Below, one piece after another: positions 45,311-57,803 of a DNA stretch of 64,000 nucleotides (position 1 is its first letter; every line of letters starts with the position of its first letter). The DNA lies in NCBI GenBank assembly GCA_009599575.1, contig VWND01000048.1:1-64000 (forward strand), in the 5' to 3' direction. Source of the stretch: Blumeriella jaapii. Lineage: Eukaryota; Ascomycota; Leotiomycetes; Helotiales; Drepanopezizaceae. The position numbers were made by a program, and so were the translations under genes. Below the pieces are notes generated by a model. It had not been told where the DNA came from. It searched no databases and worked only from the letters and a program-made list of their open reading frames with translations.

Positions 45311-48300
45311 TTTGATTAATAAACCCATCGATATTATATCGTTTTTCAAACAAAACGTTGCTAAATCTAATAAGCTTATTTTTAACTTATTTTAAAACGA
45401 AATTATTATACGCAACTTTTCCGAGTTTAAACAAGCATATAATGCCGTTATTCCAAATTAACAAGCAGCTTTCGTAAAAACATTTATAAAGTAATTCGAT
45501 ATAATAATTAAAAACGTCAACGAATTTTTATTCGATTATAAAAGCTTCGTCAAAGCTAAATTCGTTCGCAAAAGCTTTGACTACGACAAATTTCTATTAA
45601 ATTATAATAACGCTTTAAAAACTTTCGCCGAAGCAAAAAAAGCTTAAAATAACAAAAAAAAAATAACAAACCGAATGTTGCGCTTTTTGCTAAATCAGCG
45701 AAAAAAAATATTTAAAAATACGTTCTTAGCAAAATCACCGGTATTATTTTATTTCGGCACTTCGCTCGCTTTTTCGAAACCATTACTTTTACGAAAAAAA
45801 AAGTTTAAATACTAAACGCTTATATTTTTAAAACGCAAGCTTTAAAAGTTAATAATCCAAAAGCCCGCAAATTCACAAGCTTTTTTACGGCTATTTGCAA
45901 ACTGGTCGACGACGCTATACAATCGCTAAAAAAAGTTTTAATCGGCTGCGAAACCTTAAATTTAATTTTTTTTTAAAACAAAAAACTAAGCGTCGCTAAA
46001 TGCGGTATTTTTATACCGAACGAAAAAAACGACGCTATTTCGATATTTTAAATTTACAACGACGAAAAAAACGAAAAAGCTAATATTATTTTCGTTTAAT
46101 TCGAAGAAATATACGCAGTAGCAATTAATATTTTTAAAACAGCTAAAATAATTCGGCGATTTTTATTTTTAACTATCGAAAACGAATCCGAAGACAAAAT
46201 CAAAAGCGTAATAACAAACAACCGCTTATTCGAATATAAAAAACCTATTATGTTTATAAAAATAATTCCGAAAAAAATAAAAACAAAAAACGTAAAAAAG
46301 CGCGCCGATATTTTCGAAACTTTTTTTATTCGAAAAAAAAAATTATTCACGTCGTTAGCAAAAAAGGCACCGCGAGTAAAAACAGCCGGAAATCGACGCC
46401 GAATTATAAGCTTTAAGCTAATTAATAAAAAACGCGACGACTTTACAGAATCGGATTTAAAAAACGCCGGTATCCCGAAAAAGAAAAATTCAAACGATTC
46501 TGAATCTGACCTTTCGAAATTAAATACGCAAACATTAGAAACGCTTGCTGCGTTTAAAAACGCCGAATTATTAATATTTCAGATTTTAATAAAAATATTC
46601 AAAATCTCGACCATTACGCGATTCGACCGAAAAAGCCTGGAAAAAAATATCGAAATCATCGCGGAAGAAATTATACAAAAAATATAAGATTAAATTATTT
46701 TGCTTAAAACTTTCGTTTTCGACGACGAAACGATCCAGAAGTTTTACTTCGACATTTCTATATAAAAGCCAGATGAATCCGTCAGCTTTTTTTTTTTTGT
46801 TTCGAATAAAAACTAAACCAAGCTTTTTTCGGAAAATTGCAAATATAATACGCTAAAACAAATAAAAAAAACTTTTAAAAATAATAATCCGTTTTTACTC
46901 GAGCTTTTTTTCGCTGAAAAACTCCGATTTCTTAATTTCGTTTTTACGAATAACGTTAATACTAGAAAAAACGGCAAATTCTGCCATTTTAATATGCGCT
47001 ATTACGCGGCGTACTGCGATTTAATCACAAAAAAAATTAACGTTATCGGCTTTGCTGATCGATTCGCTGTTATTAAAAATTCGAATTACGACGTATTCGA
47101 AATTAATTTTAATAATTAATTTATATTCCGACGAAAAACTGCGAAAATTACTTAAGCGTATATTAAAACTTATTTAGGCTACGCAAACTTTAAACAGATT
47201 TTAAAGCTTTTAACGCGATTATAAAATTCGATTAAAACGTAGAAAAATAAAAGCAACGAATATTTTCAAAAGCCGACTTTTCTAGCTTTTCGACCGAAAG
47301 TATATTTTAAAATCTATCTGAACTAAGCTACGAATTCGTTAATTACGTAAGGTTTCACAACGGAAAAAACAAGCTATTGCTGTATTTTATAAAAAAAAAA
47401 ATAGTTATATATAAGTATTATTTCCGACTAATTAAAACCCAAAAAGCGCCTACAGCTTTCTTCGCCAATATGCTTTACAATCTTATTTAATAAGCTTTTA
47501 AAATACACCCCGGCTTTTACCTCGCTGCTTTAATTACTCGGAACCTTGGAAACTGCCGCCTCGTGGCATACTTTAACGTCCCGATCGCTTTAAGTTTCGC
47601 TGGCTCCGATCGTATTACAATTACAAAATTCGATATCGCCGATTTTTAAAAAAAAAAAATCGAAAACCCTATCGACGCTACTTTCGATTACTACGTTCTG
47701 CTTGTATTCGTATATAATTCGGAAATAATCGAAGCTTACTTACGATTATATTACGACGCTAAGCTGACTAAAACCATTTAGAAAAGCCCAGCTTTTTCGT
47801 ATTTTAACGCGTTTAAAATAATGATCTCGGTTATTTTATCGGATTACGAAACCGAAAGCTACGAAATAAAAAATAAAATAATCTTTGTCAGCTTTTCGAT
47901 TAAGCAAAAGGTTTTCGTTAAATTCAGGACCTAAAAAACCGACGGCGCGATGCTAATTTACTCGAACAATTATACGGCGCAAAAATATAAAAACTATTTC
48001 GAAAACGATAATCCGATAAGTAATCTGACACTGTTTATATTACGGCGAAAGCAATTACAGCATCTTTAATAATTTCGACTGCAAACAATTATTTTCGAAC
48101 CATTCCGTAAAATAGTTTTTTTTATAAGCTTCGGAGCCTTTTTAAAAGCATTCGTTAGTAAATAACCGTAGTCCGATTTATTAGTTTTGCGTAAAGCAAA
48201 AGCGTTAATCGGTTTTAATTACGACGAATTAATCGATTATTTTTACGATTTTAATACAAGACTTTCAGCGCCTTTTACAAAGCGTAGGACTACGTTTAAA

Positions 48301-48590
48301 AGCTAAAATCTATTATTTACGAAGCAAAATCGTAAAAAGCATCCGTCGCGGCGATACTTAATAATATTATCGACGAAAAAGCTATCAGAACGTTCGTAGA
48401 TCTAAACGATACTTCGATTAATATTTTATCGAGCCACTTTTTAAAAAAGCAGAATAAATAAAGTAATTTAAACGATAAGCGAAACGCTATCCTTTCGCAA
48501 AAGCTAATAGCAAAAAGGCTAAGAACGGATTAAAAAACTAAAAAAACGTAGAGCTAAAAAGTTCGGTTTTTGATTAATTGGTTTTTAGAT
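45311..48590 (+). pseudogene. ORF3 of A4
   Basis: Same extra 3' gene as in A3. The part 46250-46687 is open for 145 codons and covers the region between the Lys-rich tract and EEIIQKI. It includes module H4 and shows Asn/Ser/Asp-rich low-complexity sequence that was probably Pro-rich before C-to-T changes. The rest has many stops. The function is unknown. Confidence 0.65.
46345..46377 (+). repeat. 33-bp hairpin module H4 of A4
   Basis: ATTCACG and CGCGAGT arms; the centre differs from H1-H3 but the GCACCGCGA end is shared. Within ORF3. Confidence 0.75.
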
Positions 48591-48679
48591 TATATAAAAT
48601 AAATTAAATTGCATTTATTAAAATTATGTTTTTTTTTAGTCGTAGTCAAAAACGACTACGTATATTATTTAGAACAGAA

Positions 48680-48947
48680 TATAAAACGGTAATACTTTGT
48701 ATTAATAAAAATTAATAGTTTTAGCTATGGTCGAGGTATAGACCCTTTCGAAACCTTTTGCCACTAACTACTTTTAACAAATATAAAAGCAAAGCATCCC
48801 TTTTAGATAATATTATAAGTACGCAGTCTAATTTATATTTTCATTTATTCTTCTTTTTCTTTTTTCAGTCTTTTCTAGGGATTCCCTAGACTATTTTACC
48901 CACCGACATATGGCCGTATCAGTCTGGTTTTCCTACCTACTTTTATA
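48680..48947 (+). repeat. 3' LTR of A4
   Basis: 268 bp, TATAAAA to TTTTATA, followed by the TTTG duplication. Confidence 0.95.
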
Positions 48948-48951
48948 TTTG

Positions 48952-50310
48952 TTTTTTTTTTCTTGCTTTTACGGCGCGCATTCGTTATTGCTTCGTTGCT
49001 ATCATTTGTCGTATTTTTCAAATATTTTTTTACAATCTTTTTTACGTTCGTAAAATGGTTTTCTGGCTTTTAAAAGTCTTCGCTTGGTAAATAGCTTTTT
49101 TATCGTATTAAATAATATCGGCCTTTTTTTGTATTTTTATAAATTTATATTAATTTGATTTCGTATTTTTCGGATTTTTGAAATTTTATTATATTATTTT
49201 TCGGCTTGGTATCGTTTCGATTCTGCCAAAGTTCTAGTAAAAAAACGTGAAAAGTATCGTAAATACGATATTAAAAAAAAAGCTCGAATTAGTAAGCTTG
49301 GCCGTGCTCGTGTATAATTCGCTTAATTTTGAAAAGCTTTAAATATTTATTTAAAAGCTTTCGAAAAAATCGCAGCTGTCGAAGGTTTTTAGTCGATAAT
49401 AATACTTTGTCGCTTATTTGAAATTTAATTTTTTTATATTTAGCGTCGTAAAATCTTTTATAATTCGCGTTAGCTTTTTTTAGCTTTTTATTAAGTATTT
49501 TTTTTTTTTTTGCAATATTCTAATTCGTTTTTCCGCTGATAATATTTTTTTTTTTACAACGTCGCTTTCGACGTTGTTATTAAGTTTTGAATAAAAGCCG
49601 TATAATATGCGAAAAAAAATAAAACCCGTGGAAGCGTATATCGAATTGTTATACGTAAATTCGGCTAAAGCAAATTTCGTAGTTTAATCGTTTTATCGAT
49701 AATCGTAATACGTACGAAAGTAAAATTTTAAAATTTGATTTTAACGTTTCGTTTGGCCATTTGTTTAAAAATAGAAAACGGTATTTAATCGACGTCGTAT
49801 TTATAAATAAAATATTATTAAAAACTAGAATTTATTAGTGAAAACTGATTTTTTATTTATAATAATTTTTTTAAAGCAGCTAAAATCTTTGTAAACGTGC
49901 TGTATAAATATCTTAGCCAAATTTAAGGCTGAAATCGTTTTTTATATCGGTATATATTTCGACAGTTTCGTATATCGATTTATTATAACGAATATCGAAT
50001 CGTAAATACGATTTCGTTTTTTGCTAAAAATAGATTTATAATAAAATTTATAGTTATTTTTTTCTAAGATTTCGTAAAAATCGAAAAAAAAGCTAATTCG
50101 CTATAGGATCGGTGCTTTTTAAATTTGCTTTTTTAGTACTTTTCATACGTATTAACGTAACGCTTTACGTCGCTTCGTAAACCAGGTCAGAAATACTTTT
50201 TTTCGACCAGTTTTAGCGTTCGCCGAAAGCTTTAATAGCCGGCGGTCGGATCGTTGTAATTAATTTTTAATATTTCGTTTTTAATAGCGCTTTTATTCGA
50301 AATATACGTA
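48952..50310 (-). pseudogene. Integrase and chromodomain of D2
   Basis: On the minus strand the zinc-binding region (about 50100-50260) reads TLKLVEKKYF and SDVKRYVNTYEK. The core follows, with the uninterrupted A2/A5 target site at 49941-49950. The GPF region lies near 49320-49350. The chromodomain at about 49000-49150 reads KKGRYYLIR, then Lys-Ser-Tyr-Leu-Pro-Ser-Glu-Asp-Phe and KPENHFTNVKKIVKKY. The two expected Trp codons are stops. This copy defines family D as a chromovirus. Confidence 0.85.
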
Positions 50311-50779
50311 CGTTTTTTATAACGTAGTAATTTATTTTGGCCTATACGTTAATGTTTTCGGACCCGGCTCGATTGCTTTGCGAGGCCGATTCGTACGTTT
50401 TTTGTAATATAAAAAAATTAAATTTTTGCAATTTAAAAATAATTTTATAAATCGGTTCTGCTAGCTCGTTATTAGCCGTTTCGGATTGTAGCAATACAGC
50501 GGCTACGCTTCGTAGTATATATTATTTGCAATTAATAATATTAATAAAAAACAGTTCGGCGAAAAAGCTTTTTATTTGGTTTTTTTCCGCTTGCTTTTTA
50601 TTTTTTGATTCCGTTAACAAAAGCTTCGAATATTTATCGGCGCGAAATAGTTTATATTCCGATTTTAAGCGTGTTTTTATTGCGAAAAACATTTTAAAAT
50701 TTTTTAAATAAGTTAATTTTAGCTTACGATACAGCGTAAATAGCTGCTCGTTATTTTTTTTTAAATCTTTTTTTAAATT

Positions 50780-51290
50780 TGGCCGGCGGAAAAAACCATT
50801 CGCCGGATTAAAAACTTTTGTTTTATATTCGATTGCAAAATCGTATTTAGCTAGCTCGTCGGCCTATTTCGCTTAGCGTCCGTTTAAACGTTTTTTCGTA
50901 AAAAAGTATTTTAAATTGTAATAATTTATACGTATAATAATAACGTCGGAAGCGCTACGTAAATATTAGCTTTATTATTTAAAAGCGTAAATTATAGTTA
51001 TTAGCTTAGCGTCGTAAATCTCGTATTTTTGTTTTATAAAAAAAAGCTTTTTCGAATAATATACGATAGGATGCTAACGTACTTTCGTATTTTTTTCGAA
51101 TAATTAAAATAATATTTCGCTTATAGCGAATTTCGAAACGTTTGTTTCGATTTGAATTTTTAATCGAAAGTCGAAATAGCGTAAAATCGGTGCTTAGCAA
51201 AACTTTTTTTTTAAAAGTAAAAAAGCGAGCTTCGCTTCGAATAAAAAACGAAAAAAGTCCGATATTTTTTTTCGTTGCATTTTTTTTAAA
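50780..51290 (-). pseudogene. RNase H of D2
   Basis: The minus strand reads APILRYFDFRLKIQIETN, then SKFAISAIYY, KLFFIKQKYEIYDAKL and LKYFFTKKRLNGR, followed by YDFAIEYKTK. This matches gypsy RNase H in order and spacing. The first catalytic Asp (expected ETDASK) has become Asn. The frame 51006-51311 covers part of it. The intact A1 target site (TTAG, 50966-50969) lies here. Confidence 0.85.
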
Positions 51291-51379
51291 AAATTTGTAA
51301 TAAATCGGCAAAACTTAGCGTAGTTTTTAATAAAACGTTTGTAAAAGTTAGTAAAATCCAAAAACACTTAAATATTTCG

Positions 51380-52090
51380 CTATATAATAAAAAAAGGCTA
51401 TTTCCGAATATTATTTACTTTTTTTAGGTTTATTTTAATTTCCGTAAAAATAACGACGAAGCCTAGGAACTCAATCGTATTCGTATCGAAAGCATATTTT
51501 TTTAGATTTTCGTAAAGTTTGTTAATACGAAATTTTTCGAAAACTTTTTTTACCGTGTTTATATAATCGTCGGAATTTTCGAAAAATATTAAAATATCGT
51601 CGAAGTAAATTATATACGTAATATTTATTAAATCGATTAAAACTTAATTAATATACGCTTGGAAAGTTGCTGATGCGTTCGAAAAACCGAAGAATAATAC
51701 GCAGTATTCGAAGTGTTCGTAACGAATGCGAAACGCAATTTTTTATTTATTTTTTTTTTTTATTCGAAGGCGGTGGTACGCCCAAATGAAATCTAGTTTA
51801 GTAAATATTTTAGCTTTTTTTAAACGATCCAAAGTTTCGCTTATAAGAAATAGAAAAATTCGATTCTTAACTGTAATTGCGTTTAAATTTTTATAATCGA
51901 CGCATAATCGTAAACTTCCGTTTTTTTTCGGTATAAATATTACCGGTGCGCCGGCAAGATTAATAAATTTTTTTATCCAGCTTTTTTTTAAGTTCGAATC
52001 GAAATATTCGCGTAATTCGGTAAATTTAAATTTCGATAAAAAGTAAACTAGTTTTTAAAAAAAGTTTTTTTTTTTCGCGAAGTTTATTCG
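51380..52090 (-). pseudogene. Reverse transcriptase of D2
   Basis: Blocks on the minus strand: VDYKNLNAITVKNR, TLDRLKKAKIFTKLDF, YEHFEYCVLFFGFSNA and the catalytic box Tyr-Phe-Asp-Asp at 51596-51607, intact. A FLGFVV block follows. This is an unmistakable Ty3/Gypsy RT. Relatively few stops are present in the core, for example one within KNK-stop-KIAF. Confidence 0.9.
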
Positions 52091-52429
52091 ATGCTTTATA
52101 AAATAGTAAAAAGCTAGGATAACCGCGGCGGTATCGTTAAACACGTCGGCGTAATCGTCGTATTTAAAAAGTAATTAATATTGTTTTTTAATAGCTTTTT
52201 TCAAAACGATACAAAACGCTTGCTTTTTTTTGAATTTTTTTTTTTAAAACGTTTAATTATAACGAAATTAAGTTATAAGCGTTCGACTGAATATCGCTAC
52301 GATTTAGCTCGAAAGCTTATAACGGGGTCGATATTTCGCAATTAAAAAAATTTTAAAATAAATAAAACTTTTGGAATATTTATATCGCAAATCATAAAAT
52401 CGCTTTGTATTTTTTTAATTATTTTATAA

Positions 52430-52640
52430 TTATTAATAGCGCGAATAAATTGCGTATGCGTGCCGTAAATAGTTATTTTTTTTTTTTAATTGTGGATAAA
52501 TTAATACGTTTTTAAATTGGTTTCCATTTATATTTAATTAATAACTTTTGGATTACGCAATTTTTTTCCGCGCCGCAATCGATAAAGGCTCGTTTCGTAC
52601 GTGTTTCGCTTTTGGTTTTTTTAATTTCGATTAAAATTAT
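52430..52640 (-). pseudogene. Aspartic protease of D2
   Basis: The minus strand reads KRAFIDCGAEKNCVIQ around 52530-52600. The Asp-Cys-Gly-Ala centre (near 52569-52586) corresponds to the usual Asp-Ser-Gly or Asp-Thr-Gly of retroviral-type proteases. Cys at the second position is unusual and is not an obvious RIP product. Confidence 0.7.
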
Positions 52641-52739
52641 TATTTTCTGCTTTTTTTTTTCGCTCGATTTTATTAGCAGCAACGAAATTAAGATCGAGCG
52701 AAAACTTTTTCCGAATTTTTAAATTTGTTAATTTCGGAG

Positions 52740-54240
52740 CAATTTAGGGTTATATATTTTTTTTTATTATATTTATAATATTCGATTTTTAAATAATTAG
52801 CTATACGGTGCCTTTTTTTTTGGCAGCGACTGCATTTCGAAAAATAAAAAAAATCGTTAAAAGTTTTAGGATTTTAAAGGATTTTGTTAGAATTATCGTT
52901 TTTTCGCTTTCGTTTTTTTTTTTGTAACGTATTTTCGAATCGAAAACGATATGTATCTGTTTTAGTTTTTAGGTTTTAATCGTAAATATAAGTTTTTTTT
53001 TTTTTTTTTTTTTTTTTACGTTCGTTTCGTCGTTTATTATTTTTTTTGTTTCGTCGTTAATAATTTTATTAGCATTTTCGATACGACGAGCGATTAATAT
53101 TAATTTTTCGTGCGAGTTTATAGCTGTAATATTGTTTTATTTAATAATTTTTTTTCGAAAAATAAATCGGAGCTTTGCGAAAAGCATTTTTTTTTTAATC
53201 GTATCGTTTGTTATTTGCAATTATTATTCGAAATTATTCAAATAAGCAACGAAATCGTTAATTAATTTATATTTTTTTTGCTTCGCTTTATCGTATAAAT
53301 TCGAAGCCGCGATTTCTCGATTTTCCGCATTTATTAAAAAATTTAATATTTATTTTTTAAAATCGTTTTATATAATTCGAATATTCGTAAAACGTCGTTT
53401 ATATTCGATTTATTTTTTTTATTTTATCGTCGAAAGCTAAAACACAAGCGTTAATTTTTTTTTAATCGGTACAAAATATTATTTTTTTATTTTGGCGAAA
53501 ACTTCGCTTTACACGCCGAATAAAAGATTAAGCTTTTTTAATATTTTTTCTTCGATATATTAGAAAGTTTTTTATTTTTGATGCTTTTCGGCTCGAATTC
53601 GCTATATCTTTTACAAAAAGTATAATATGCTTAAAAAAAATGCTAAATCGTTTTTAATAAATATTATTATCGTAATATTCCGAGGATATTTTATAATAAT
53701 CGCCAGCTTAGGTTATTTTTTGTTTTTTTTTAGCTAAGGCGGTGTTAAAAAATATAAAAACCTTTTTTTCGATTTTTTCGAAAGCGTTAAGTTTTTATTA
53801 AAATTGTTTAATTTTTTTTCGAAATTCGTTTCGGCGTTTTTTGGTTTTTTCGAATCTTTTGATTGTTTCGTAGACTTTTTTTTCGGTTTTTTTCTGCTTT
53901 ATTTTAATTCGTATTTTTTTTACTTTCTTACGTTTATCGTTTTTTTTTTGTTCGGCGCGGATTCGTTTATTAATTAAATAAATTAAAATTTCGGTAAAAA
54001 ATTTTTCCGAATCGTTTTAAACGTGGCTTTTTTTAATAATTTCTTCGATAAAAAGAATTAAGAAATCGTCGCGCTTTAGTAATAAAGTATTTTCGACCTT
54101 TGGTAAAGCTGGTAATATCAAAAAAGACGATAATACGAAGTTTTTCTGAGCAGCCGAAAATGCTAAGTCTTTTTAAATAGCTGGAAATGCTTGTTTTCTG
54201 CGAATGCGAAAAGCTATAATATCGATAATAACGATATAAA
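52740..54240 (-). pseudogene. gag of D2 with zinc knuckles
   Basis: After the 5' LTR the minus strand encodes a basic, Lys-rich protein (NKRIRAEQKKNDKRKK near 53930-53980). Near 52740-52840 it ends with two zinc-knuckle-like units, CSRCQKKRHRIANY followed by YYKYNKKKYITLNC, each close to CX2CX4HX4C with Cys-to-Tyr and His-to-Tyr changes. The protein would form the particle and package RNA. Frames are broken by stops. Confidence 0.75.
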
Positions 54241-54309
54241 TATAATAATATAATAAAAGATTGTTTTAATAATATCGAACTGCCGTTTCGATAAATAAAA
54301 AAATTAAAA

Positions 54310-54722
54310 TATAAAAATTAAAAAGCAGGAAAATACTAGTTTAAATAATAAAGCTTAGATAAAATTGGATTAATAATCAGATTGATTTTTATCTTTTATA
54401 TTTTTAATAAAAAGCGTATATAAGTACAAAAGGAAAGGTAAAACCTTCGAAAAAAGTATTTCCCAGGAAACCAAGCGAATTTTATTTAGTATGCTTTTCC
54501 AGCCCTTATTCCGACCTTTTTTTATTTTTTTTAATATAACCTTAATAACTGGTTCCTTAGCAATTATTCTTATAAAATGTTTTATTTAAATGTTATTTTC
54601 AGCCTTTATAATATTATCCGGCCTCTACGGCCTATTCGCAGAAAGTGCTATTCGAGGATTGGTAAAAGGCAGAGAGTTTTGGCGGATTATCTGACTTATA
54701 TACGTAATGTTGGTTCCTGACA
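54310..54722 (-). repeat. 5' LTR of D2
   Basis: 413 bp ending CCTGACA on the plus strand, that is, starting TGTCAGG on the minus strand. It matches 36080-36492 base for base apart from transitions. Confidence 0.95.
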
Positions 54723-54723
54723 G

Positions 54724-54756
<33 letters not shown>

Positions 54757-54805
54757 GCGACGAAATAGTGGCGACGAAATGGTAGCAGCGAAATGATAGC
54801 AGCAA

Positions 54806-54845
<40 letters not shown>

Positions 54846-55135
54846 GTAGTAATAATAATAATAATAATAATAGTAATAATAATAATAGTAATAATAATAA
54901 TAATAATAGTAATAATAATAATAATAGTAATAATAGTAATAATAATAGCGACGAGATGGTAACGACGAAATGGTAGCAACGAGATGGTAGCGACGAAATA
55001 ATGGTGGTAATAATAATAATAATAATAATAGTAATAATAATAATAATAATAGTAATAACGACGAAATAGTGGCAGCGAAATGGTAGCAGCGAAATGATAA
55101 CAGCGAAATAATAGCGGCGAAGTAATATTAATAAA
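54723..55135 (-). repeat. Trinucleotide satellite, right arm, outer part
   Basis: AAT-type triplets with blocks of GCGACGAAATGGTA and GCAGCGAAATGATA, RIP-like derivatives of the left-arm minisatellite unit. It joins the D3-specific segment through GGCGAAGTAATATTAATAAA, the mirror of 34092-34111. Confidence 0.9.
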
Positions 55136-56790
55136 AGCGTTGATAAAATATAATAACAAATTCGTATAAAATTTGTATTTTTTTCGAAGTTTTAAATTTT
55201 TATATAATTTATCGTATTTATTAATTTTTAATAATATTAAAATTAATTTTTAATTAATCGCGTATTAATTTTAATTATATTCGGAATTAAATTTACGCCA
55301 AATATTAATTCGGATTTAACTCGGTGTTAAATCGGTTGTAATTTTATTTACAAGCGCTTTTAAAAAATCGTACGAATCGCGCCGCGGCTCGAGCTGCCGC
55401 TGCTGCTGCTGCGTTCGCTTTTATCGGTTTGGCGGCTGCTATTGTTTTAAAAACCTTAATTGCGCCGGCTTTTTTTTTAATAACGCTAATATAAAACGTA
55501 TTTTTCGACGTTTCGAAATTGTCGCTCGAATTTATTTTAATTAATTAAATTAAATTCTGGATTTTTACGAAAATATCGTAATTGCAATTTAAAATTCGAT
55601 TACGGCTATTATAAAAGCTTTAATTAAAATAAATCGAAAATTTTGCGAATTCGTTTAATATTAATTTTTTTTTAATTTGCCGCTGCTTTTAAATTTAAAA
55701 AAAAATAGCGATAAAAATAAAAAAAAAAAATAATAATAATAATACGAAAAATAAATCGCTTTAACGGCGGTTTTAAGATTTTCTAAATATTTTTTTTTTT
55801 TTTTTTTTGCTTTTACGACGCGTATTTGCTATTGCTTTATTATTATTATTTATCGTATTTTTCAAATATTTTTTTATAATTTTTTTTACGTTCGTAAAAT
55901 AATTTTCTGATTTTTACGAATTTTCGTTTAATAAATAATTTTTTTATTATATCAAATAATATCGGCTTTTTTTTTTGTATTTTTATAAATTTATATTAAT
56001 TTAATTTTGTATTTTTCGAGTTTTTAAAATTTTATTATATTATTTTTCGGCTCGGTATCGTTTCGATTCTGCTAAGATTTTAATAGAAAAACGTAAAAAA
56101 TATCGTAAATACGATATTAAAAAAAAAGCTCGAATTAATAAGCTTGGCCGTGCTCGTATATAATTCGTTTGATTTTAAAAAGTTTTAAATATTTATTTAA
56201 AAGCTTTCGAAAAAATCGCAGCTATCGAAAGTTTTTAATCGATAATAATATTTTATCGCTTATTTAAAATTTAATCTTTTTATATTTAGCGTCGTAAAAT
56301 GTTTTATAATTCGCGTTAGTTTTTTTTAGTTTTTTATTAAATATTTTTTTTTTTTTTTGTAATATTTTAATTCCTTTTTCCGCTAACGGTATTTTTTTTT
56401 TTACGACGTCGCTTTCGACGTTACTGCTAAATTCTGAATAAAAGCCGTATAATATACGAAAAAAAATAAAACTCGTAAAAGCGTATATCGAAATATTATA
56501 CGTAAACTCGGCTAAAACAAATTTCGTAGCTTAATCGTTTTATCGATAATCGTAATACGTGCGAAAATAAAATTCTAAAACTTAATTTTAATATTTCGTT
56601 TGGCTATCGGTTTAAAAATAGAAAACGGTGTTTAATCGACGTCGTATTTGTAAATAAAATATTATTAAAAACCAAAATTTATTAATAAAAACTAATTTTT
56701 TATTTATAATAATTTTTTTAAAACAGCCAAAATTTTTATAAATATATTATATAAATATTTTAATTAAATTTAAAATTAAAATCGTTTTTT
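55136..56790 (-). mobile_element. Family D element copy 3 (D3), 3' part, interrupted by A5
   Basis: Minus-strand D sequence that mirrors D1 from the A insertion site to the satellite: integrase C-terminal half (about 56090-56790), chromodomain (about 55860-56000), the Ala-rich region (about 55375-55450) and the 236-bp specific segment. A5 follows at 56795 after ATAT (56791-56794). The remainder of D3 should lie right of the window. Coding frames are full of stops. Confidence 0.85.
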
Positions 56791-56794
56791 ATAT

Positions 56795-57060
56795 TATAAA
56801 ACGGTGATATTTTGTATTAATAAAAGTTGGTAGTTTTAGCTATAATCGAAGCATAAACTTTTCCGAGACTTTTTGCTATTAACTATTTTTAACAAATATA
56901 AAAGCAAAGCACTTTTTTAAATAGTATTATAAATACGCAGTTTAATTTATACTTTTATTTATTTTCTTTTTTTTTTTTCAGTTTTTTCTAAAAATTTCTT
57001 AGATTATTTTATTTATCGATATATAATCGTATTAGTTTGGTTTTTGTATTTATTTTTATA
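56795..57060 (+). repeat. 5' LTR of A5
   Basis: 266 bp, TATAAAA to TTTTATA, heavily RIP-mutated. Confidence 0.9.
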
Positions 57061-57803
57061 TTTGATAATTTACGCAAAAATTCAAACTTCGGTGTTTCGT
57101 TTTTATATATTCGCCGATGCATTTTTTAAATTCGCAGTTAAAATCGATTTCGATATTTCGCTATTACGGTTTAAAAAACCTTTTATATAATATTATTCGT
57201 AATTGTATTATATAAAAGACTTTTAATAGCTTTTTTTATTTTACGCATAGTTATTAAATTACAAAAATGCAATATATTTTAAAAACGTTTAAAATTACGG
57301 TCAGGCAATTTTAAATCGTACGAAATTTAAAGCTCGAAAATCGCTTTTTTATTTAAAAATAATAAATCGAATATTAGTTCGTACGCTTCGACCGCTGCGT
57401 TCGGCCTTTTTAAATTAAATCTTTTTTAATTAAACGCCTGGCGAAAACTTAATTTTTTGATTTTACGCTTTGTAATTATAGCAATTACAATTTGCGGCTT
57501 TTTATTAAAAATAGTAAAAAATAGCTGTACGTGCATTGGCCTGAGCCACGGAATATCGAAACCGTGAATTATATAGCAATATTATATTAATTTAATTAAT
57601 TTATTAAAAAACAAGTTTTTTAATATATTATTCAAATATTTAAACGCAATTTTATTTTATTTAATATTTTTAAAAAATACAAAAACCTTTTTAATAGCTC
57701 CTTTATTAAAAACGATTTTTTTTATATTAAAAACTTTTAATTTACAATTTCAGAAAATATTTATTCGTTTAATTCGAATTCCATTAATACTTTTATTAAT
57801 ATT
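57061..57803 (+). other. 5' leader of A5
   Basis: The leader with small-ORF remnant. It shares derived changes with the A2 leader (for example TTTTTTAATATATTATT near 57616-57632). Confidence 0.6.

Larger units (their letters stand above)
37669..48947 (+). mobile_element. Family A element copy 4 (A4), complete
   Basis: 11,279 bp with two 268-bp LTRs. An exact 4-bp duplication TTTG flanks it (37665-37668 and 48948-48951). In the first 50 bases the two LTRs differ at nine positions, all C/T or G/A. It is inserted in the 3' region of D2 in opposite orientation. It keeps an intact YVDD in RT but has a lost gag start and many stops. Confidence 0.97.
36080..54722 (-). mobile_element. Family D element copy 2 (D2), complete, hosting A4
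   Basis: This chromodomain gypsy element has two 413-bp LTRs (36080-36492 and 54310-54722). Without A4 it is about 7.36 kb. On the minus strand the order is 5' LTR, gag with zinc knuckles, protease, RT, RNase H, integrase, chromodomain, a 3' extension and 3' LTR. It landed in the satellite of the right palindrome arm: flanks AGTAG and GATAA differ only by G/A transitions, so they could be a decayed 5-bp duplication, but the repetitive target makes this weak. Confidence 0.95.

Noticed and set aside
54723..55135. A CRISPR-like array of short repeats
   Set aside because: The units are contiguous triplets with no unique spacers, and the genome is eukaryotic.
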